Source: Streptomyces ferrugineus
GTDB lineage: Bacteria; Actinomycetota; Actinomycetes; Streptomycetales; Streptomycetaceae
Length of the DNA: 64,000 bases
Reading direction: 5' to 3'
Assembly (NCBI RefSeq): GCF_015160855.1
Contig: NZ_CP063373.1
Location: 7,973,001-8,037,000, forward strand
In this document: piece after piece, positions 27,743 to 38,129 of the stretch
How the letters are laid out: every line of letters begins with the position of its first letter
Numbering within the stretch: position 1 is the stretch's first letter
The notes under the pieces: generated by a model
Seen by the model: the letters and a program-made list of their open reading frames with translations, nothing else
What the model was told of the DNA's origin: nothing
The model's database searches: none
Made by a program: the position numbers and the translations under genes

Positions 27743-28827
27743 CCCAGCTTGTGCATCCAGCCGTGCTTGTCCTCGGACTTGCCGCGCTGGATGTCGAGGA
27801 GGGCCTGGCGGAGCTTCATCGTGACTTCGCCGGGCTCTCCCCGGCCCTGCTGCCACTGGGCGCCGGTCCGCTTGACCGTGCCGACCGGCGTGATGACGGC
27901 GGCCGTACCGCAGGCGAAGACCTCGGTGAGGGTGCCGTTCTCGGAGTCGCGCTGCCACTGGTCCACGGAGACGCGGCCCTCCTCGGCCTCGTAGCCGAGG
28001 TCGCGGGCGACGGTGAGGAGGGAGTCACGGGTGACGCCCTCCAGGATGGAGCCGGTGAGGGACGGGGTGATGATCTTGTCGCCGTACACGAAGTACAGGT
28101 TCATACCGCCGAGTTCCTCGACCCACTTGCGCTCGACCGCGTCCAGGTAGCAGACCTGGGCGCAGCCCTCGGCGGCGGCCTCGGCCTGGGCGAGCAGGGA
28201 CGCGGCGTAGTTGCCGCCGGTCTTGGCGTCGCCCATGCCGCCGGGGACGGCGCGGACGTGGTCCTCGGAGACCCAGATGGAGACCGGCTTGACGCCGCCG
28301 GGGAAGTAGGCGCCGGCCGGGGAGGCGATGACCATGAACAGGTACTCGCTGGCCGGCTTCACGCCCAGGCCGACCTCGGTGGCGAACATGAACGGACGCA
28401 GGTAGAGGGACTCCTCGCCGCCGTGCGCCGGCACCCACGCCTCGTCCTGGCGCACCAGCGCGTCGCAGGCCTCGATGAACGTCTCCACCGGCAGCTCCGG
28501 CATGCCGAGCCGGCGGGCCGAGGACTGGAAGCGGGCCGCGTTCTTCTCGGGGCGGAAGGAGGCGACGGACCCGTCGGGCCGGCGGTAGGCCTTCAGGCCC
28601 TCGAAGATCTCCTGCGCGTAGTGCAGGACCATGGTGGCCGGGTCGAGGGAGATCGGCGCGTACGGCACGAGCTCGCCGTCGTGCCAGCCACGGCCCTCGG
28701 TCCACTTGATCGTCACCATGTGGTCGGTGAAGTGGCGTCCGAATCCCGGGTTGGCCAGTATCGCCTCGCGCTCGGCGGCGGAGAGCGGGCTGGCGGAGGG
28801 CTTGAGCTCGATCGTGGGCGTCGTCAT
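27739..28827 (-). CDS. ilvE: Branched-chain amino acid aminotransferase
   Basis: A 362-residue fold-type IV PLP enzyme for the last step of Val, Leu and Ile synthesis. Visible: [42 protein letters not shown], the lysine region [19 protein letters not shown] (PLP Lys), [22 protein letters not shown] and [19 protein letters not shown] upstream supports ATG 28827. It overlaps the convergent permease at its end. A promoter with a triple GCCAGT motif precedes it. Confidence 0.95.
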   Translation of the reverse strand: MTTPTIELKPSASPLSAAEREAILANPGFGRHFTDHMVTIKWTEGRGWHDGELVPYAPISLDPATMVLHYAQEIFEGLKAYRRPDGSVASFRPEKNAARFQSSARRLGMPELPVETFIEACDALVRQDEAWVPAHGGEESLYLRPFMFATEVGLGVKPASEYLFMVIASPAGAYFPGGVKPVSIWVSEDHVRAVPGGMGDAKTGGNYAASLLAQAEAAAEGCAQVCYLDAVERKWVEELGGMNLYFVYGDKIITPSLTGSILEGVTRDSLLTVARDLGYEAEEGRVSVDQWQRDSENGTLTEVFACGTAAVITPVGTVKRTGAQWQQGRGEPGEVTMKLRQALLDIQRGKSEDKHGWMHKLG

Positions 28828-28872
28828 GAGTAGATGTCCTTCACCGGTTTGATTGTGGCGGGCCGCGCTCAC

Positions 28873-28894
28873 GCCAGTACTGCCAGTGGCCAGT
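28873..28894. promoter_or_regulatory. Triple GCCAGT motif in the ilvE promoter
   Basis: GCCAGT occurs at 28873, 28882 and 28889 within the 46-67 bases upstream of ilvE. Such short iterations could bind an Lrp-like or other regulator, or may be chance in GC-rich DNA. Confidence 0.3.
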
Positions 28895-29020
28895 GCTAGG
28901 ACGTCCGAGCATTCCCTCATTCCGCGGCTCCGCGTTCGATTATCGCAAGCGGGGGGTCACGGAAGAAACGGCGTGAATGCGACCCAAGGGCTGATGGTGT
29001 CACCCGGCGGCGGACATGGG

Positions 29021-29055
29021 GAAGCCGCCGGCTGCAGATGCGACCCGGCGGCTTC
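29021..29055 (-). terminator. leuB terminator
   Basis: A perfect 11-bp stem, GAAGCCGCCGG (29021-29031) with CCGGCGGCTTC (29045-29055), 24 bases after the leuB stop. Confidence 0.65.
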
Positions 29056-29078
29056 GAAGAGGTTCGAGCGGCGCGGGG

Positions 29079-30122
29079 TCAGCCGGCTACTCGTACGGCC
29101 AGCGCGTCGCCGATCTCCGACGTGCTGCGGGCGGGCTTGCCGGTGCGCTCCGCGAGGTCGGCGGAGACGGCCTCGTCGATGCGGGCGGCCTCGGCGTCGT
29201 AGCCGAGGTGGCGCAGGAGCAGGGCGACGGACAGGACCGTGGCGGTGGGGTCGGCCTTGCCCTGGCCGGCGATGTCGGGCGCGGAACCGTGGACCGGCTC
29301 GAACATCGACGGGAAGTCGCCGCTCGGGTTGATGTTGCCGCTCGCGGCGACGCCGATGCCGCCGGAGACGGCCGCGGCGAGGTCGGTGACGATGTCGCCG
29401 AAGAGGTTGTCGGTGACGATGACGTCGAAGCGCTCGGGCTGGGTGACCAGATAGATGGTCGCGGCGTCGACGTGCATGTACTCAGTGGTGACCTCGGGGT
29501 ACTCCTCGGCCACCTTGTCGAAGATGTTGGTCCACAGGTGACCCGCGAAGGTCAGCACGTTGTTCTTGTGGATCAGCGCCAGCTTCTTGCGCGGGCGGGC
29601 CTGCGCACGGGCGAAGGCGTCGCGGACGACACGCTCGACACCGAAGGCCGTGTTCACGGAGACCTCGGTGGCGACCTCGTGCTCGGTGCCCTTGCGGATG
29701 GTGCCGCCGTTGCCGGTGTACGGACCCTCGGTGCCCTCGCGGACCACGACGAAGTCGATGGACGGCTCGCCCTTCAAAGGCGTGTCCACACCCGGCAGCA
29801 GCTTGCTCGGCCGCAGGTTGACGTGGTGGTCGAAGGCGAAGCGGAGCTTGAGCAGGAAGCCGCGCTCCAGGACACCGGAGGGGACGCTCGGGTCACCGAT
29901 CGCACCCAGCAGGATGGCGTCGTGCTTCCTCAGGGCGTCGAGGTCGGCGTCGGTGAGGGTCTCACCGGTGGCGTGGTAGCGCCGGGCGCCGAAGTCGTAC
30001 TCCCTGGTCTCCAGCTTCACATCCTGCGGGAGGACGGCGGAGAGGACCTTGAGGCCTTCGGCCACGACTTCCTGCCCGATGCCGTCACCGGGAATCACTG
30101 CGAGATTGAGGCTGCGAGACAT
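29079..30122 (-). CDS. leuB: 3-isopropylmalate dehydrogenase
   Basis: A 347-residue NAD-dependent oxidative decarboxylase of leucine synthesis. Motifs: [89 protein letters not shown] and [22 protein letters not shown]. Actinobacterial length, shorter than enterobacterial LeuB by about 15 residues. GAGGAGTAGGG upstream of ATG 30122 marks the start. It ends in a strong terminator, so ilvE has its own promoter. Confidence 0.96.
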   Translation of the reverse strand: MSRSLNLAVIPGDGIGQEVVAEGLKVLSAVLPQDVKLETREYDFGARRYHATGETLTDADLDALRKHDAILLGAIGDPSVPSGVLERGFLLKLRFAFDHHVNLRPSKLLPGVDTPLKGEPSIDFVVVREGTEGPYTGNGGTIRKGTEHEVATEVSVNTAFGVERVVRDAFARAQARPRKKLALIHKNNVLTFAGHLWTNIFDKVAEEYPEVTTEYMHVDAATIYLVTQPERFDVIVTDNLFGDIVTDLAAAVSGGIGVAASGNINPSGDFPSMFEPVHGSAPDIAGQGKADPTATVLSVALLLRHLGYDAEAARIDEAVSADLAERTGKPARSTSEIGDALAVRVAG

Positions 30123-30214
30123 GTCGGCACCCTACTCCTCGTCCCATGGGATGACATGAGGTGTCCGCGATGCGGACGGCCGGACGGGGGACGGTGCTTG
30201 TGCGTCGACTGGTG

Positions 30215-30237
30215 TTCACCCGTATGTGTGACGGGTG
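30215..30237 (+). promoter_or_regulatory. GTTCACCC motif and inverted repeat before the phosphoesterase gene
   Basis: GTTCACCC (30215-30222) matches the core of PhoP direct-repeat units in Streptomyces (GTTCACC). It overlaps the inverted repeat CACCCGT/ACGGGTG (30217-30223, 30231-30237), 28 bases before the start. Only one clear PHO unit is visible, so phosphate control is tentative. Confidence 0.35.
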
Positions 30238-30264
30238 TTGGCGTCCGCTGGGAACTTCTCCGAC

Positions 30265-31839
30265 ATGGACATCCCTGACTTCGGCATCCCGCCCCGGCTG
30301 GCCCGCCGTATGACCATGGCGGAACAGCACGAGTACCTGCGTACGAAACTGACCCGGCGTCGCACGCTGGTGACGGCCGGCGCGGTGGCGGGCGGGCTGC
30401 TCACGGGCTGTTCGGGGTCGGGTTCGGGGTCGGGATCGGACACCGGTGGGCCGAAGCCCTCCGCGTCCACCCTCACCGAGGTGCCGGGCTCCGCCGTCGC
30501 ACCCTTCGGCCGCCATCTCGCCTTCGGCGCCGACCCGAAGACCCAGATGCGGGTCTCCTGGCAGGTGCCGACCGCGGTGCACAAGCCGTACGTCCGGATC
30601 GGGCTGCGCCCGGACGACCTGGACCGCGGGACCGAGGCGGAGCTGCGCGACCTGAAGACCCCGGAGCTGGCGGGGATGCGCGCGGCGGTCGAGCAGTACT
30701 ACCTGCACGCGGCCCTGGACGGTCTGCGGCCGGGCACGACGTACTACTACGGCGTCGGCCACCAGGGCTTCGACCCGGCGTCCCCGGGGAACCGGGCCAC
30801 GATCGCCTCCTTCCGCACGGCGCCCGCGTCCCCGCCCGAGCGGTTCGTGTTCACCGCGTTCGGCGACCAGGGCGTCGGCACGCACGCGGCCGGCAACGAC
30901 CGCGCCCTGCTGCGCCTGGACCCCGCCTTCCATCTGCACGCCGGGGACATCTGCTACGCGAACCCGACCGGCAAGGGCAAGGACACCGACACCTTCCGGG
31001 CGGACATGTGGGACGAGTTCCTCAAGCAGACGGAGTCGGTGGCGAAGTCGGTGCCGTGGATGGTGACGACCGGCAACCACGACATGGAGGCCTGGTACTC
31101 GCCGGACGGCTACGGCGGCCAGCTCGCCCGCTTCTCGCTCCCGGACAACGGCTTCGACCCGCGCACGGCGCCGGGGGTGTACGCGTTCACCTACGGCAAT
31201 GTCGGGGTGGTCGCGCTGGACGCGAACGATGTGTCGTACGAGATCCCCGCCAACTTCGGCTACTCGGAGGGGCAGCAGACCAGGTGGCTGGACCGCAAGC
31301 TCGGCGAGCTGCGGGCCGACGGCTCGGTCGACTTCGTCGTCGTCTACTTCCACCACTGTGCCTACTCGACGTCGACGCACGCCTCCGACGGGGGCATTCG
31401 CGCCGAGTGGGTGCCGCTGTTCGCCCGGCACGAGGTCGACCTGGTGATCAACGGGCACAACCATGTGTACGAGCGGACGGACGCCATCAAGAACGGCGAG
31501 GTCGGCAGGCCGGTGCCGATCGGTGCGACGACGGACCCGAGGCGGGACGGGATCGTGTACGTCACGGCGGGCGGCGGCGGCAAGGACCTGTACGGCTTCC
31601 CGAAGGGCGTCGAGGAGAGCTACGAGGGCCATCTCGCCGGTCGGGAGTCGGTCGACTCCTTCACGTGGACCAGGTCACGCGACACCCGGGCGGAGAGCGT
31701 CGAGTGGTCGCGGGTGCGCTACCGGGGCTTCTCCTTCCTCTCCGTGGAGGCGGAGAGCGGCGCGAAGCCCCGGCTGACGGTGTCGGCGCTGACCCCGGAC
31801 GGCGAGCGCGTCGACCACTTCGAGGTGCGGCGCGGCTGA
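30265..31839 (+). CDS. Secreted metallophosphoesterase, purple acid phosphatase type
   Basis: About 524 residues. The N-terminus has a Tat-like twin-Arg motif and lipobox (RRRTLVTAGAVAGGLLTGC), so it is probably a Tat-exported lipoprotein. A fibronectin-like N-terminal domain (MRVSWQVPTAVHKPYVRIG) precedes the binuclear metal phosphoesterase core with FTAFGDQGVG, HAGDICYANP, TTGNHDMEAWY, VVYFHHCAYST and LVINGHNHVYERT. It should release phosphate from extracellular esters. ATG 30265 is chosen because an upstream in-frame start lacks a binding site. A possible PHO-type motif precedes it. Confidence 0.88.
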   Translation: MDIPDFGIPPRLARRMTMAEQHEYLRTKLTRRRTLVTAGAVAGGLLTGCSGSGSGSGSDTGGPKPSASTLTEVPGSAVAPFGRHLAFGADPKTQMRVSWQVPTAVHKPYVRIGLRPDDLDRGTEAELRDLKTPELAGMRAAVEQYYLHAALDGLRPGTTYYYGVGHQGFDPASPGNRATIASFRTAPASPPERFVFTAFGDQGVGTHAAGNDRALLRLDPAFHLHAGDICYANPTGKGKDTDTFRADMWDEFLKQTESVAKSVPWMVTTGNHDMEAWYSPDGYGGQLARFSLPDNGFDPRTAPGVYAFTYGNVGVVALDANDVSYEIPANFGYSEGQQTRWLDRKLGELRADGSVDFVVVYFHHCAYSTSTHASDGGIRAEWVPLFARHEVDLVINGHNHVYERTDAIKNGEVGRPVPIGATTDPRRDGIVYVTAGGGGKDLYGFPKGVEESYEGHLAGRESVDSFTWTRSRDTRAESVEWSRVRYRGFSFLSVEAESGAKPRLTVSALTPDGERVDHFEVRRG

Positions 31840-31857
31840 GCGGTCCTGGGGGGCGGG

Positions 31858-31998
31858 TCAGGCGGCCTGGTGGCCGGTGCTCCCGCCGTTGTCCCGGCGG
31901 TCGAGCGCGCGCTGCAGCGCTGCCGCGGCGTTCCTGCGGTCGGACTCGCTCGTGCGGGAGATGTGACGGACTCGACGGCGGGCGGTCGTCTCGGCCAT
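31858..31998 (-). CDS. Small conserved hypothetical protein
   Basis: A 46-residue basic protein beginning MAETTARRRVRHISRTSES and ending GGSTGHQAA. An excellent ribosome binding site (AAGGAG, nine bases before ATG 31998) and coding-like composition support it. No domain recognised. It faces the phosphoesterase gene tail-to-tail, 18 bases apart. Basic, Ser/Arg-rich character could mean nucleic-acid or acidic-partner binding, but this is speculation. Confidence 0.6.
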   Translation of the reverse strand: MAETTARRRVRHISRTSESDRRNAAAALQRALDRRDNGGSTGHQAA

Positions 31999-32257
31999 GG
32001 GAAATCGACTCCTTCGACAATCCGGGAGTGCAGACAGGGGTTACGAGACGCCGGGTGGGGCGGGGAGCGGTGCCGCAGGGGTTGCCTGCACGGGGCTCGG
32101 CTCACGACCGCCATTCGCTTGATCGAGCGAGACGTTCGGCTCCTACAAAACTAAGGGAGGACGGCGAGTCTGTCTCCACAATTACTCGGACTTCCTACTA
32201 TCTGAGACGGTGGAGTGGGTCACACGCCACTGACCTGCGCTTTTACCGATGCCCCCG
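31999..32257. other. Gene-free gap with AT-richer promoter-like sequence
   Basis: About 260 bases between the small minus-strand gene and the acetyltransferase 3' end. The section 32125-32205 is AT-richer than its surroundings. It contains TTAGTTT in the minus direction and TACTAT in the plus direction as possible -10 elements. The minus signals could drive the 46-residue gene; no plus-strand gene follows. Confidence 0.3.
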
Positions 32258-32815
32258 TCACAGCACATCGCCGTCCCGCCAGTCGAAGACCAGCTCGAAC
32301 GCGGGGTCCAGCGGCCCGGCGAGCGCGGTCCGCACAAAGATGCTGCCCTCCTCGTCGGGCAGCCGGACGACCCCGTCGAGCCCGAGCGCACAGACCCGCC
32401 CGGACCACACCTGCCAGCCGCGCCCGGCATACAGCGCGGCCCCCTCGTCGCTGGCGGAGAGCATGCCCGCGTCGTAGGCCCGGTCCACGACCCGCTCCAG
32501 CTCCGCCATCACCCGCCCGCCGAGCCCGCAGCGGCGCACGTGCGGCCGTACGGCCACCGCCTCCACGTACCCGACCCGCAGCCACCGCTCCCGGTGCCGC
32601 ACCCGCCGCATGATCACCGACCCGTGCCCGACGAGCCGCCCGGCGGTGTCGTGGACGAGGGCGTGGAGGCCGCCGAGGCCATGCTCGAAGTCCTCGTCGG
32701 AGAAGTCGCCGTCGAAGGCCTCGTCCAACAGGGCGCGGATCACGCGCAGTTCGGCGGGGGTGAGGTCCGCGGTGTGTGCGGTGCGCACGCTGAAGGCGGC
32801 TGCGGTCGTGGTCAC
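32258..32815 (-). CDS. GNAT acetyltransferase resembling aminoglycoside 2'-N-acetyltransferase AAC(2')-I
   Basis: About 185 residues. The order of motifs follows remembered AAC(2')-I sequences: LLDEAFDGDFSDEDFEHGLGGLHALV, VIMRRVRHRERWLRVGYVEAVAVRPHVRRCGLG (acetyl-CoA loop), MLSASDEGAALYAGRGWQVWSG, DEEGSIFV and the C-terminal FDWRDGDVL. AAC(2')-I enzymes acetylate aminoglycosides such as gentamicin and are intrinsic to mycobacteria and some actinomycetes. GTG 32815 gives a family-length N-terminus; a longer reading to 32917 is unlikely. Resistance activity is inferred only. Confidence 0.82.
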   Translation of the reverse strand: MTTTAAAFSVRTAHTADLTPAELRVIRALLDEAFDGDFSDEDFEHGLGGLHALVHDTAGRLVGHGSVIMRRVRHRERWLRVGYVEAVAVRPHVRRCGLGGRVMAELERVVDRAYDAGMLSASDEGAALYAGRGWQVWSGRVCALGLDGVVRLPDEEGSIFVRTALAGPLDPAFELVFDWRDGDVL

Positions 32816-32976
32816 CCGACCAGTATCGGCACCGCTGACGAACGGGTGCCGAGGACCGGCCACCGGGGCCAGGATGGACGGACGCCGCCGGAGCGGCCCG
32901 GCCCGTGCATCGCCCACTCGGCTGATCCTCCGGGCGGCACGGGACGGACAGTCACGACGAGGGGAACGGTGAGGTC

Positions 32977-33183
32977 ATGAACGACACGGCGAAAGTGTTC
33001 CTCGAGGGCGGCCCGGACGACCTGCCCGACCGGATCGTGCCCACGCCCTCTCCCGGTCCGGACGTGAAGATCGAGCTGCGCAACGGCTACGAGCACTTCC
33101 GGCCGACCTCGCGCCGGGCGGACACCGCCGAGGGCGAGCTCCCCGTGTACGAGTGGTGGGAGCGGACGGAGATGCCGGGCTAG
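32977..33183 (+). CDS. DUF5988 family small protein
   Basis: A 68-residue acidic cytoplasmic protein. MNDTAKVFLEGGPDDLPDRIV and the C-terminal YEHFRPTSRRADTAEGELPVYEWWERTE match a small family common in Streptomyces, often beside secondary-metabolite or regulatory genes. Function unknown. The WW near the end and the conserved YEHF are noticeable. A GAGG binding site precedes ATG 32977. It is divergent from the acetyltransferase and ends 19 bases before the hydrolase stop. Confidence 0.8.
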   Translation: MNDTAKVFLEGGPDDLPDRIVPTPSPGPDVKIELRNGYEHFRPTSRRADTAEGELPVYEWWERTEMPG

Positions 33184-33202
33184 CGGAAGGGAGCACGGCG
33201 GC

Positions 33203-34051
33203 TCACCGGAGCGCGGTCGCCACCGCTTCCCGGAAGCCCTTCGGGTCCTCCACCCAGGGCAGGTGCCCGGCGTCGGGCAGGGTCACCCGGTCCGCCCTCG
33301 GCAGCGTCCGCTCCAGCGAGTCGACCGCCGAGCGTGGCCGGATGTCGCCGGCCCCGTCGACGATGAGCACGGGCAGGTCCAGGGCGCGGCAGGCGGCGTA
33401 CAGCTCGGGGGTGCCCCAGCCGTGTCGGACCTCGGCGTTCAGGGCCGTGTTGCACTCGGTGTTGATGCCGAACCACGGGTCGGCCATCCGCGCCGCGTGC
33501 TCCGGCGCCCGCGCGCGGTCCTCGAACTCGGCGGACCACTGGAGCACCGCGCGCTCCGGGTCGTCCTTGGGCAACTCCTGCCAGCGGGCGAGCCGTTCGG
33601 GATCCTCGCCCAGCCGCGCGAGGAGCCGCTCCTCGTAGGCCGGGTGCCAGTCGGTGACGGGGTCGATGCCGGTTCCGGCCACGTACACCAGCGTGCTCAC
33701 CCGCTCCGGGTGCGCCAGCGCGTAGGCGAGCGCCAGCTGCGCACCCCAGGAATGCCCGAGCAGCGCCATGCGCGCCGGCCCGAAGTGCCGCCGTACGGCG
33801 TCCAGGTCGGCCACGAACCGCTCGGTCGTCCAGGGCCCCGCGCATCGCTCGGAGCGGCCGCAGCCGCGCTGGTCCCAGCGGATCACCGTGGCCAGGTCGT
33901 CGAGCAGCGCGGCCACGTCCTCGAACATGTCCCACAGCCCGGGCCCGCCGTGGCACAGCACCAGCGGCTCGCCCCGGCCGGACGCGCTCGCCCACAGTCG
34001 TACGCCGTCGTCCGTCGTCACCGTCATCACCGTCATCACCGCATTGTCCAC
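33203..34051 (-). CDS. Alpha/beta hydrolase, proline-iminopeptidase-like
   Basis: A 282-residue alpha/beta hydrolase. The oxyanion motif LCHGGPGLWD, RWDQRGCGRSERC and nucleophile elbow LLGHSWGAQLALAYALAHPERV match the prolyl iminopeptidase branch. The Asp is probably in LIVDGAGD and the His in DAGHLPWVEDP. It may cleave N-terminal proline from peptides or act on small esters. It lies downstream of pruA but beyond a strong terminator. GTG 34051 or ATG 34036 could be the start. Confidence 0.85.
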   Translation of the reverse strand: MDNAVMTVMTVTTDDGVRLWASASGRGEPLVLCHGGPGLWDMFEDVAALLDDLATVIRWDQRGCGRSERCAGPWTTERFVADLDAVRRHFGPARMALLGHSWGAQLALAYALAHPERVSTLVYVAGTGIDPVTDWHPAYEERLLARLGEDPERLARWQELPKDDPERAVLQWSAEFEDRARAPEHAARMADPWFGINTECNTALNAEVRHGWGTPELYAACRALDLPVLIVDGAGDIRPRSAVDSLERTLPRADRVTLPDAGHLPWVEDPKGFREAVATALR

Positions 34052-34057
34052 GCACGA

Positions 34058-34088
34058 AAGGGCCGGGTCCGTTCAGGACCCGGCCCTT
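34058..34088 (-). terminator. pruA terminator
   Basis: A perfect 13-bp stem, AAGGGCCGGGTCC (34058-34070) with GGACCCGGCCCTT (34076-34088), five-base loop, then TTTC on the minus strand, 17 bases after the pruA stop. Confidence 0.75.
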
Positions 34089-34105
34089 CACCGCGAGTTG
34101 GGGTG

Positions 34106-35737
<1,632 letters not shown>

Positions 35738-35776
35738 GGGTTCCGTAACTCCTTGCTTGAGCGGGTGGATCGGGGC

Positions 35777-36703
35777 TCAGCCCTTGCTGATCATCGAGCG
35801 GGCGAAGAACCGCAGGTTGGCGGGCTTCTCCGCCAGGCGGCGCATGAAATAGCCGTACCAGTCGGTGCCGTACGCGGTGTAGACGCGCATCCGGTGGCCC
35901 TCAGCGGCCAGCCTGAGGTGCTCGTCGCTCCTGATCCCGTACAGCATCTGGAACTCGTACTCGTCGAGCTTGCGCCCGGCGCGCCGGGCGAGTTCCTGGG
36001 CGATGGAGATCAGGCGCGGGTCGTGGGAGCCGATCATCGGGTACCCGGTGCCCTCCATGAGAATCCTCAGGACCCGGACGTACGCCTTGTCGATCTCGTG
36101 TTTGTGCTGGTAGGCGACCTCGGCGGGCTCCTTGTAGGCGCCCTTGACGAGCCGCACCCGGCTGCCGTTCGCGGCGAGGCGGCGGGCGTCGGCCTCGGTG
36201 CGGAAGAGGTAGGCCTGGATGACGCAGCCGGTCTGCGGGAAGTCCTTCCGCAGCTCCTCGTGGATGGCGAACATCGAGTCGAGGGTGGTGTGGTCCTCGG
36301 CGTCGAGGGTGACGGTGGTGCCGATCGCGGCGGCGGCCTCGACGACGGGGCGGACGTTGGCCAGGGCGAGTTCATGGCCGCCCTCCAGCGCCTGCCCGAA
36401 CATCGACAGCTTCACGGACATCTCGGCCCGGTCGCCCAGCTCCAGCTCCTTGAGCCGGTCGATGAGCGCCAGGTAGGCGTCGCGCGCGGCGGCGGCCTGC
36501 TCGGGTCGGGTGATGTCCTCGCCGACGACGTCCATCGTCAGCTCCAGGCCCCGGTCGCTGAGGTCGCGGATGATCGGCACGATCTCGTCGACCGTCTCGC
36601 CCGGGATGAAGCGGTCGACGACCTGCTTGGTCACCGGGGCCGCCGAGATCAGGCGTCGCATCCGGTCGCTGCGCGACGCGGCAAGAATCACGGGACCCAG
36701 CAC
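35777..36703 (-). CDS. putB: Proline dehydrogenase
   Basis: A 308-residue monofunctional FAD-dependent proline dehydrogenase (beta8/alpha8 barrel), oxidising proline to 1-pyrroline-5-carboxylate. Motifs: RFIPGETVDEIVPIIRDLSDRGLELTMDVVGEDI, SVKLSMFGQAL, VTLDAEDHTTLD, GCVIQAYLFRTEADARRLA, RLVKGAYKEP and the C-terminal substrate region RVYTAYGTDWYGYFMRRLAEKP. GTG 36703 with a perfect GGAGGT site five bases upstream is the start. It is divergent from a PucR regulator and first in the operon with pruA. Confidence 0.93.
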   Translation of the reverse strand: MLGPVILAASRSDRMRRLISAAPVTKQVVDRFIPGETVDEIVPIIRDLSDRGLELTMDVVGEDITRPEQAAAARDAYLALIDRLKELELGDRAEMSVKLSMFGQALEGGHELALANVRPVVEAAAAIGTTVTLDAEDHTTLDSMFAIHEELRKDFPQTGCVIQAYLFRTEADARRLAANGSRVRLVKGAYKEPAEVAYQHKHEIDKAYVRVLRILMEGTGYPMIGSHDPRLISIAQELARRAGRKLDEYEFQMLYGIRSDEHLRLAAEGHRMRVYTAYGTDWYGYFMRRLAEKPANLRFFARSMISKG

Positions 36704-36830
36704 GGGGCACCTCCACAAACAGCAGATAGAACCACCGTGAAAACTAAGGATCCCTCCGATCGTCGGCCATCGACAGCTGTCACGCATCCGTGCCGCAGAT
36801 CTCAGACAGATGTATGACGGCCCTGCGGTT

Positions 36831-38033
36831 ATGCGGGAGAATGCCCAAGTGGCAGCCGATTACAAGGGTGACTACCAGGAGCTCGTCGACGAGATCTCGG
36901 AGCTCCTGGGCGCCCCCGCGACACTGGAGAACCGGGACTTCGAGCTGATCGCCTTCGGCGCCTACGACACCGAGGACGAGCTCGACGCGTCGGCCCTGGA
37001 CCCCGTGCGCACCCGCTCGATCCTCACGCGCCGCTCGACGGCGGCCGTACGGACCTGGTTCGAGGGCTTCGGCATCACACGGGCGACCGGCCCGGTGCGG
37101 ATCCCGCGCACTCCGGAGGCCGGGGTGTACCGCGGACGCATCTGTCTGCCGGTACGCCACAGGGGTGTCGTCCGCGGTTACGTCTGGCTCCTGGACACCG
37201 ATCCGGGCCCGACCGAGCGGCAGCTCGCCGCCGCGATGGAGGTGACCGCGAGGATCGGCTCGCTGCTCGCGGACGAGGCGCAGCACGGCGCGGACCTCAG
37301 CCGGGAGCTGCGGGCGGTGCTGACCGCGGAGCGGGGCTGGCAGGGCGACATGGCGGTGGCCGAGCTGCGCACGGCCCTGGGCTCGCGCGCGGACGGCGTC
37401 CATACGGTGCTCTGCGTGGCCCCCTGGCCCTCGGCCGACCCCGACGACGCCCCGTCGGTGCGGACGGTGCCGCACGCGACCGCGCTGTGCACCATCCCAT
37501 GGGGGCTGACGGGCCAGAGCCTCGCGGTCCTGGTACGGCTGCGCTCGCCCGAGGTGCACACGGCGGCGCTGGCGGCGGCGTCCCGGCTGCTGAAGGAGAC
37601 CCCGGCGGCGGGGCCGCCCGCCCGAGTTGCGGCCGGTTTCGGCGAACCGCGCACCGGCCTCACCGAGCTGGGCACCGTCTGGCAGGAGGCGTCGGCCGCG
37701 GCCCGCGCGGCGCTGGCGGAACCGCGGCTCGGCCCGGTGGCCGAGTGGTCGCGCATCGGCCCGTACCGCCTGCTGACCTCCCTCGCCCCGGGCACGGTCC
37801 ACGACCCCGCGGTCGCCCCGCTCCTCTCCCCCGCCCACCACGAACTCGCCCGCACCGCCGAGGTCTATCTCGACTGCGCGGGCCAGGCCGGCCGCACGGC
37901 CGCCGCACTCGGCATCCACCGCCAGACCTTGTACTACCGCCTCTCCCGGGTCGAGCAACTCACCGGCCTTGACCTGGACGACGGGGAGGACCGGCTGCTG
38001 CTGCACATGGCGTTGAAGGGGGCGCGGCTGTAG
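36831..38033 (+). CDS. PucR family regulator of proline catabolism
   Basis: About 400 residues. A C-terminal PucR/CdaR helix-turn-helix ([30 protein letters not shown]) follows a GAF-like N-terminal region ([48 protein letters not shown]). PucR proteins near put genes usually activate proline utilisation in response to proline. The divergent layout 107-127 bases from the proline dehydrogenase start supports that. ATG 36831 ([11 protein letters not shown]) begins the conserved part; ATG 36810 is possible. Neither has a strong binding site. Confidence 0.88.
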   Translation: MRENAQVAADYKGDYQELVDEISELLGAPATLENRDFELIAFGAYDTEDELDASALDPVRTRSILTRRSTAAVRTWFEGFGITRATGPVRIPRTPEAGVYRGRICLPVRHRGVVRGYVWLLDTDPGPTERQLAAAMEVTARIGSLLADEAQHGADLSRELRAVLTAERGWQGDMAVAELRTALGSRADGVHTVLCVAPWPSADPDDAPSVRTVPHATALCTIPWGLTGQSLAVLVRLRSPEVHTAALAAASRLLKETPAAGPPARVAAGFGEPRTGLTELGTVWQEASAAARAALAEPRLGPVAEWSRIGPYRLLTSLAPGTVHDPAVAPLLSPAHHELARTAEVYLDCAGQAGRTAAALGIHRQTLYYRLSRVEQLTGLDLDDGEDRLLLHMALKGARL

Positions 38034-38061
38034 CCGACGATCAGGACACCCGGAATATTGG

Positions 38062-38077
38062 AAATGATTGTCATCAT
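38062..38077 (+). promoter_or_regulatory. Fur/Zur-like operator before the ABC importer
   Basis: AAATGATTGTCATCAT has a core palindrome ATGA-TTG-TCAT (38064-38074), resembling the AATGATnnTCATT operators bound by Fur-family repressors such as Zur in Streptomyces. It lies 53 bases before the substrate-binding protein gene, a usual operator position. The exact repressor cannot be fixed from sequence. Confidence 0.5.
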
Positions 38078-38129
38078 GCTACGGTCACTGCAAACGCTCT
38101 CTTGACCGCACCTTTACCCGGAGTGTCCC

